Assembly (NCBI RefSeq): GCF_000971135.1
Contig: NZ_BBLW01000002.1
Span: 124,001 to 188,000, forward strand
Source: Demequina phytophila
Lineage (GTDB): Bacteria > Actinomycetota > Actinomycetes > Actinomycetales > Demequinaceae
Length of the DNA stretch: 64,000 bases
Direction of reading: 5' to 3'
Below, in pieces: positions 54,299 to 64,000 of this stretch (position 1 is the first letter of the stretch; the number at the start of each line of letters is the position of its first letter). The position numbers and the translations under genes were made by a program. The notes below the pieces were generated by a model, which was given only the letters and a program-made list of their open reading frames with translations, made no database searches and was not told where the DNA came from.

Positions 54299-54455
54299 GG
54301 CTCTCTCCCTCGGGTGCGGACCTGGGCGGGGGCGCGCGGCGCCCCCGCACGTCCAATCTATCCAGAATCACCCGGTACGGACGGGATTGGAGGCCGCGTC
54401 GCGGTGATCGCGCCGCCGCGCCGCGACCGCCCCGGGGGACGTCCGAGGGCCGCGA

Positions 54456-54487
54456 TAGGATTAGCACTCGTCGAGTCCGAGTGCCAG
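54456..54487 (+). promoter_or_regulatory. CIRCE operator overlapping the hrcA -10 box
   Basis: TTAGCACTC (54461-54469), 9 nt, then GAGTGCCAG (54479-54487). The left arm and the GAGTGC of the right arm match the CIRCE consensus; the last three bases of the right arm (CAG for TAA) do not. TAGGAT at 54456-54461 is a -10 box that overlaps the left arm, so HrcA binding would block transcription: autoregulation of hrcA-dnaJ. Confidence 0.85.
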
Positions 54488-54495
54488 GAGGTCAC

Positions 54496-55503
54496 GTGAG
54501 CGAGGAACGCCGGCGCGCCGTGCTCCGCGCGATCGTGGAGGGATACGTGTCCACCCACGAGCCCGTGGGATCCAAGGCGCTGGCGGACGCGCACTCGTTG
54601 GGCGTCTCCTCCGCCACCATCCGCAACGACATGGCGATCCTCGAGGAGGAGGGGCTCATCGCGCAGCCCCACACCTCGGCGGGCCGCATCCCCACGGATC
54701 TGGGCTACCGGTCGTTCGTGGACCAGCTCGCGGCGGCCGCGCTGCCGGACGCGCACAAGCGCGCGATCGGCACGTTCCTGTCGGACGCCGTCGACCTCAA
54801 CGACGTCGTCGAGAGGTCGGTGCGGCTGCTCAGCCAGCTCACGCGACAGGTCGCGGTGGTGCAGTACCCGTCGCTGCGGGAGTCCGCGATCCGACGCATC
54901 GAGCTGGTGCGCATGGGCGCCGAGCATGCGCTGGTGGTCGTGGTGTCCGCGGACGCCCGCGTCGACCAGCGCACCATCGCGCTGGGCGAGGCGACGTCCG
55001 ATGAGACGTTCGAGAGGGCCGTGCGCGAGGTCAACCTCACGGCGGAGGGCCTCACGGGCGCCCGCCTCGAGGCTGCGCTCACCGTGTGGGCGGCCGCGGC
55101 GGACCAGGTGCCGTGGGCGGGAGCCGTCGCGGACTTCGTGGTGACCGCCGCACGCGGGGGCACCGTCGAGCGTGTGGTGTTCGCCGGCGCATCCAACCTG
55201 GCACGTCAGGGCAGCGGGCTCGAGGCCGGCACCATCGCGCCCGTGCTCGAGGCGCTCGAGGAGCAGGTGGTGCTGCTGCGGCTGTTGCACGAGATGGCGG
55301 CCGAGGGGGACGATGTCTCGGTTCGCATCGGCGCGGAGACGCACCTCGAGGCGCTGTCGCGCACGTCGATCGTCGCCGCGGCCTACGGCCGCGACGCCTC
55401 GTCGCTCGTGGGTGCGCTCGGACCGACACGCATGGACTATCCGGGGACGATGGCAGCCGTGCGCGCCGTCGCCCGCTATCTGTCGAAAGTGGTGGAGCAC
55501 TAG
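54496..55503 (+). CDS. hrcA: Heat-inducible transcription repressor HrcA
   Basis: 335 residues. N-terminal winged helix (SEERRRAVLRAIVEGYV, EPVGSKALADAHSLGVSSATIRNDMAILEEEGLI, quoted in part), then GAF-like and dimerisation domains. It represses heat-shock genes by binding CIRCE. GTG 54496 is placed after AGGAGG and at the family's N-terminus; GTG 54481 lies in the operator and is rejected. dnaJ follows directly on the stop. Confidence 0.97.
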   Translation: MSEERRRAVLRAIVEGYVSTHEPVGSKALADAHSLGVSSATIRNDMAILEEEGLIAQPHTSAGRIPTDLGYRSFVDQLAAAALPDAHKRAIGTFLSDAVDLNDVVERSVRLLSQLTRQVAVVQYPSLRESAIRRIELVRMGAEHALVVVVSADARVDQRTIALGEATSDETFERAVREVNLTAEGLTGARLEAALTVWAAAADQVPWAGAVADFVVTAARGGTVERVVFAGASNLARQGSGLEAGTIAPVLEALEEQVVLLRLLHEMAAEGDDVSVRIGAETHLEALSRTSIVAAAYGRDASSLVGALGPTRMDYPGTMAAVRAVARYLSKVVEH

Positions 55504-56637
55504 GTGAAGGACTACTACGCCGTCCTGGGCGTCTCTCGAGACGCCTCCGAGGCGGAGATCAAGAAGGCGTACCGCAAGCTCGCGCGCGAGCTGCACCCCG
55601 ACGTCGCCGGCGCCGAGGGCGAGGAGCGCTTCAAGGAGGTCGCGGCCGCGTACGACGTGCTCGGCCACGCCGAGAAGCGCGCGCAGTACGACCGCGGCGT
55701 GGACCCCCGCGCCGCTTCGGGCGGGGCGGGCGGCCCGCAGGGCTTCGGCTTCGAGGACATCTTCGAGACGTTTTTCGGTGGCGGCGCGGGCCCGTTCGGC
55801 GGGCAGCAGCGCGGCCCCGCGTCGCGCACGCAGCGCGGCGGCGACACCCTGGTCCACACCGAGGTCACGCTCGAGGAGGCCGTGTTCGGCGTCGCGCGCG
55901 AGATCCAGGTGGACCTCGCGGACGTCTGCACCACGTGCCACGGCACATGCTGCGCGCCGGGCACGCAGCCGCAGGGTTGCCGCCAGTGCAACGGCACCGG
56001 CTCGGTCCAGCGCGTCGCTCGCTCCCTCCTGGGCAACGTCATGACCACCGCCCCGTGCCCCACGTGCGGCGGCTACGGCTCGACCATCGAGACGCCGTGT
56101 CACGACTGCTCGGGGCAGGGCCGCACCCACTCGCGTCACACGGTCAACGTCGACATCCCGGCGGGCGTCGAGACCGGCACCCGCATCCGCATGACGGCGC
56201 AGGGCGACGCCGGCATCGCGGGCGGCCAAAAGGGCGACCTCTACATCGAGATCCGTGAGCGCCAGCATCCGGTGTTCGAGCGCCGCGGCGACGACCTGCA
56301 TTGCACCCTCCAGGTGCCCATGACGGCGGCCGCTCTCGGCACCGTGCTGTCCGTCGACACGTTCGACGGTGCGCAGGACGTGGACGTGCGCCCCGGCACC
56401 CAGTCGGGCTCGACCATCAAGCTCAAGGGTCTCGGCGTCGGCAGGCTGCAGCGTGCGGGCCGGGGCGACCTCCTGGTCCACCTCGACATCGTCACGCCCG
56501 CGGAGCTCACCGACGAGCAGGCGGACCTGCTTCGCCAGCTTGCGCAGCTGCGCGGCGAGGAGGCCCCCGAGGCGCGCCTCGCCCCGCTCGGCGGCGGCGT
56601 GTTCTCGCGCCTCAAGGACGCCTTCAAGGGCCACTGA
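55504..56637 (+). CDS. dnaJ: Chaperone DnaJ (DnaJ2 type)
   Basis: 377 residues. J domain with HPD in ARELHPDVAG, a short Gly/Phe region, four zinc motifs (CTTCHGTC, CRQCNGTG, CPTCGGYG, CHDCSGQG), of which the first is CTTCHGTCC rather than CxxCxGxG, then the C-terminal substrate domain. It stimulates DnaK. Pairing with hrcA is typical of the DnaJ2 of actinobacteria. GTG follows the hrcA stop without a gap. Confidence 0.96.
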   Translation: MKDYYAVLGVSRDASEAEIKKAYRKLARELHPDVAGAEGEERFKEVAAAYDVLGHAEKRAQYDRGVDPRAASGGAGGPQGFGFEDIFETFFGGGAGPFGGQQRGPASRTQRGGDTLVHTEVTLEEAVFGVAREIQVDLADVCTTCHGTCCAPGTQPQGCRQCNGTGSVQRVARSLLGNVMTTAPCPTCGGYGSTIETPCHDCSGQGRTHSRHTVNVDIPAGVETGTRIRMTAQGDAGIAGGQKGDLYIEIRERQHPVFERRGDDLHCTLQVPMTAAALGTVLSVDTFDGAQDVDVRPGTQSGSTIKLKGLGVGRLQRAGRGDLLVHLDIVTPAELTDEQADLLRQLAQLRGEEAPEARLAPLGGGVFSRLKDAFKGH

Positions 56638-56640
56638 CCC

Positions 56641-57414
56641 GTGACCGCACCCGTGTTCGTCGACCCCGCGGCGGCCACCGTCGCCGCGGGCGACGTCCTG
56701 CGCGTCGAGGGGGACGAGGCTCGCCACGCGGTGACCGTCCAGCGCCGCCAGGTGGGCGAGCGCATCGACGTCGTCGACGGCGCGGGCACCCGGGCCGCCG
56801 GCGTGCTGGTCGCCACCGGCGACCGGTGGATGGAGGTCCACGTCGAGGCCGTGAGCCGGGACCGCGACCCCGAGGTGACGCTCGTGCAGGCCCTCGCCAA
56901 GGGCGGCCGCGACGAGCAGGCGGTCGAGGCGGCCGTCGAGCTCGGCGCCACGCGCATCGTCCCGTGGTCGTCGGATCGCGCGATCGTGCAGTGGCGCGGC
57001 CCCAAGGCCGCGAAGGGCCGGGAGAAGTGGGCCTCGCTCGCGCTCGCGGCGGCCAAGCAGTCGCGCCGGGCGCGGGTCCCGGCGGTGGACGATGCCCTGA
57101 CCAGCAGGCAGCTCGCGGCACGGGTGGCGGAGGCGGTCGCCTCGGGCACCCGGGTGCTCGTGCTCCACGAGGTGGCCGCGACGCCCCTCGCGTCGCTGAC
57201 CTGGGCGGATCCGGACACGCCCGTGTGGCTGGTGGTGGGTCCCGAGGGTGGGATCTCCGATGCGGAGATCGACGCGCTCACCGAGGCCGGCGCCGAGCCG
57301 GTGGTGCTCGGTCCGCACGTGCTGCGCGCCTCCTCGGCCGGCCCCGCGGCGATCGCCGCGCTCGGCGCCCTGCGGGGCCACTGGGCCGCGCCGGTCACTA
57401 CGCTGGGGGGATGA
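56641..57414 (+). CDS. rsmE: 16S rRNA (uracil-1498-N3)-methyltransferase
   Basis: 257 residues. SPOUT methyltransferase with an N-terminal PUA-like domain (VEGDEARHAVTVQRRQVGE) and a knotted C-terminus (PVWLVVGPEGGISDAEID, LGPHVLRASSAGPAAIAAL). Methylates U1498 of 16S rRNA. GTG start 3 nt after the dnaJ stop; its stop overlaps the next ATG. One GGACGATGC at 57087. Confidence 0.96.
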   Translation: MTAPVFVDPAAATVAAGDVLRVEGDEARHAVTVQRRQVGERIDVVDGAGTRAAGVLVATGDRWMEVHVEAVSRDRDPEVTLVQALAKGGRDEQAVEAAVELGATRIVPWSSDRAIVQWRGPKAAKGREKWASLALAAAKQSRRARVPAVDDALTSRQLAARVAEAVASGTRVLVLHEVAATPLASLTWADPDTPVWLVVGPEGGISDAEIDALTEAGAEPVVLGPHVLRASSAGPAAIAALGALRGHWAAPVTTLGG

Positions 57415-57751
57415 GCACCACGGATTGCATCTTCTGCAAGATCGTCGCGGGGGAGATCCCCGCGACGAAGGTCGTCGAGACGGACAGCGTGATCGCGTTC
57501 CGCGACATCGCCCCCAAGGCGCCGGTGCACGTGCTCGTCGCCCCCAAGCACCACGTGCCGAACGTCGCCGCCGCGGCCGCCGAGATCCCCGAGGTCCTCG
57601 CCGAGATGGCGCAGGTCGCGCAGCGGATCGCCGATGCGGAGTGCGACGGCGAGTTCCGCCTCATCTTCAACACGGGCGCGACGGCGGGCCAGTCCGTGTT
57701 CCACGTCCACGGGCATGTGCTCGGCGGCGCGGCGCTCGGTTGGGAGCCTGC

Positions 57752-57755
<4 letters not shown>
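57411..57755 (+). CDS. HIT-family nucleotide-binding protein
   Basis: 114 residues, with the zinc-type cysteines DCIFCKIVAGEIP and the catalytic histidine triad VFHVHGHVLGG. Such proteins hydrolyse purine nucleoside phosphoramidates. ATG 57411 overlaps the rsmE stop; TACGCT lies 6 nt upstream, and the spacer is six G, so either a leaderless promoter or a G-rich ribosome site could start it. Confidence 0.95.
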
Positions 57756-58818
<1,063 letters not shown>

Positions 58819-58822
<4 letters not shown>

Positions 58823-59268
58823 TCGAGGTCAACAACGAGACCGACGCGAGCGTCGACGAGGTCGAGTTCGCGGAGCTCGCGCGGTACGTGCTCGCGCAGA
58901 TGCACGTCGCGGACGGCGCGGAGCTCGCGATCATGTTCGTCGACGAGGAGGCGATGGAGCAGCTCCACGTCCAGTGGATGGACGAGCCCGGCCCGACCGA
59001 CGTGCTCAGCTTCCCCATGGACGAACTGCGTCCCGGCACCCCCGACGAGCCCACGCCCGCGGGCCTCCTGGGCGACATCGTGGTGTGCCCGTCCGTCGCG
59101 CAGCGCCAGGCCGCCGCGGCCGGCCACAGCGCGGAGGAGGAGATGCTGCTCCTCACCACGCACGGCATCCTGCACCTGCTCGGCTACGACCATGTGGAGC
59201 CCGAGGAGGAGAAGGAGATGTTCGCGCTGCAGCGCAACCTGCTGCTCACCTTCCTCGCGAGCCGATGA
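58819..59268 (+). CDS. ybeY: Endoribonuclease YbeY
   Basis: 149 residues. Zinc motif [13 protein letters not shown] (HxxxHxxxxxH) and [10 protein letters not shown] are intact. Acts in 16S rRNA 3'-end maturation and ribosome quality control. GTG overlaps phoH; ATG of the next gene overlaps its stop. Confidence 0.97.
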
Positions 59269-60573
59269 GCTCCTCGGCCGTCTCGCTCCTCGTGGCGGTC
59301 GTGGTCGCGGGCCTCGCGGGTGCGGCGGCGCTGCATGCCGTGGTCGCCGCGTTCGAGCAGATCCCCTACGCCGACGAGCGGCGCATGGCGGGGCAGCTGC
59401 GCCCCGACGGGCGTCCCACCCGGGCGGCCCGTCTCGCGGCGCTGCCCGACCACGCCGACAACGCGTCCTCGGTGGCGTACGCGGTGCTCGAGACCGTCGC
59501 CGTGGTCGCGTGGACGGCGCTCGCGCTCGCGCTGGGCGACACGCTCGGTTGGAGCGCGGGCCCCACGCTGATCCTGGCATGGGCCGTCGCCGCGTTCTTG
59601 TCGCTGGTGATCGTGCGCGCCTGGCCGCGCGCCGCCGCACGCCGTTCGCCCGAGGTCGCGATCCGGGCGCTCGCTCCGCTCGCGTGGACGCTCATCCGCG
59701 TCACCACCCCCATCCGTGCCGTGGTGCCCGCGCTGCGGATCCGCGAGCTGTCCGAGCCCGAGGACCTGGTCGAGCAGGCCGGTGAGGCGCTCGAGGAGGA
59801 GGACGCGGAGCTCCTGCGCTCCGTGGTGTCGCTGGGCGAGACGCTCACCCGCGAGGTGATGGTGCCGCGCACCGACATGATCACCATCCAGGCCGGCACG
59901 GCGGCGCGCAAGGCGATGCTGCTGTTCATGCGCTCGGGCTTCTCGCGGGTGCCGGTGATCCGCGGCGAGGTCGACGACACCGTCGGGATCCTCTACCTCA
60001 AGGACGTGGTGCGGGCCACGTGGGACCACCCCGAGCGTCTCGAGGAGGCCATCGACGCGCTCATGCGCGAGCCGGTGTTCGTCCCCGAGTCCGTGCCCGC
60101 CGACGACCTGCTGCGCCGCATGCAGGACGAGGTGTTCCACATGGCGCTGGTGGTCGACGAGTTCGGCGGCGTCGCCGGCGTGGTCACCATCGAGGACGCG
60201 CTCGAGGAGATCGTCGGCGAGGTGGTCGACGAGCACGACCGCAGCGCGCCCGAGGTCGAGGACCTGGGCGACGGCCGGTACCGCGTGCCCGCCCGCTGCG
60301 GCCTCGACGAGCTCGCGGAGCTGTTCGACGTCGAGATCGACGACGAGGACGTCGAGACCGTCGCGGGCCTGCTCGCGAAGGCCCTGGGCAAGGTGCCCAT
60401 CCCCGGATCCCGCGCGACCGCGCACGGGATCGAGCTGCTCGCCGAGCGCGCCGAGGGGCGCAGGCGCACGCTGGTGTCCGTGATCGCGTCGCGCGTCGTG
60501 GAGGACGATGCGCCGGTGCAGACGGGCGAGAACGAGACGGTTCCGCGCAGGCGGGCACGGAAGGACGAGGACG

Positions 60574-60584
<11 letters not shown>
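59265..60584 (+). CDS. CNNM/CorC-type CBS-domain membrane protein
   Basis: 439 residues. N-terminal DUF21-like membrane region with three to four helices, a CBS pair ([37 protein letters not shown] in part; [22 protein letters not shown] in part) and a CorC_HlyC domain near 330-410 ([17 protein letters not shown]). Likely part of magnesium/cobalt efflux or homeostasis; the name hemolysin is historical. Overlaps ybeY and the first 11 nt of era. Confidence 0.93.

Positions 60585-64000
<3,416 letters not shown>

Noticed and set aside
54358-57381. A 1007-codon minus-strand frame opposite hrcA, dnaJ and rsmE
   Set aside because: Shadow of three certain genes; composition is not protein-like.
57399-57410. 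Leaderless promoter for the HIT gene (TACGCT-N6-ATG)
   Set aside because: Not listed as a separate promoter because the six G before the ATG may instead serve as a ribosome site and the gene overlaps rsmE, making coupling just as likely.

Overview
The window is a gene-dense stretch of a very GC-rich chromosome (third codon positions almost always G or C). It looks like an actinomycete, most likely a member of the Micrococcales (Cellulomonadaceae/Demequinaceae-like); that placement is inference. Supporting signs are a HemD-like NnaR nitrate regulator, a DUF6457 protein beside MobA, a DUF222/HNH endonuclease, the order comEA-comEC-holA-rpsT-lepA-hemW-hrcA-dnaJ-rsmE-phoH-ybeY-corC-era-leuA, many GTG starts, ATGA/GTGA overlaps, and repeated TANNNT boxes 6-7 nt before start codons (leaderless promoters). 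No rRNA, tRNA, CRISPR array, prophage or insertion sequence was seen.

Layout. 1-1101: end of an MFS transporter. 1136-5105: heme operon hemC-hemD-hemB-hemL. 5338-16347: nitrate assimilation and siroheme (narK, nitrate reductase, a NirB-like FAD/BFD protein, nirB, nirD, cysG-type siroheme synthase, nnaR, a CbiX-type chelatase). 16328-19789: molybdenum cofactor genes moeB, moeA, moaC, mobA, DUF6457, moaD. After a DUF222/HNH gene and a membrane protein, the opposite strand carries moaA, moaE, mog, modC, modB, modA and a TOBE-domain regulator (22291-27239). Together these supply what a molybdenum nitrate reductase and a siroheme nitrite reductase need: nitrate import, molybdate import, Moco, siroheme and regulation.

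27342-36656: a PH-domain protein; a three-gene operon of a circularly permuted ATP-grasp enzyme, an alpha-E protein and a transglutaminase; then three secreted or surface proteins (SLH/SH3/VanY, CAP domain, and a large repeat protein). 36771-51095: leuS, degV, comEA, comEC, holA, rpsT, a PemK-like protein, a GGDEF-EAL protein, lepA and hemW. 51226-64000: an acyltransferase/SGNH-type protein, two DUF4870 proteins, hrcA (with a CIRCE site) through era, then leuA behind a candidate leader-peptide attenuator, and a lipoprotein that runs off the window.

The most unusual signal is the 9-mer GGACGATGC (reverse complement GCATCGTCC). I counted 31 copies by eye, in both orientations, in all three reading phases and in three intergenic gaps, often forcing codons that are otherwise rare here (GAT, GCA). 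Other non-coding signals are a shared 13-bp element at the same distance from TANNNT boxes before narK and before nnaR, a leuA attenuator candidate, a palindrome array before leuA, and a four-copy inverted repeat between holA and rpsT.
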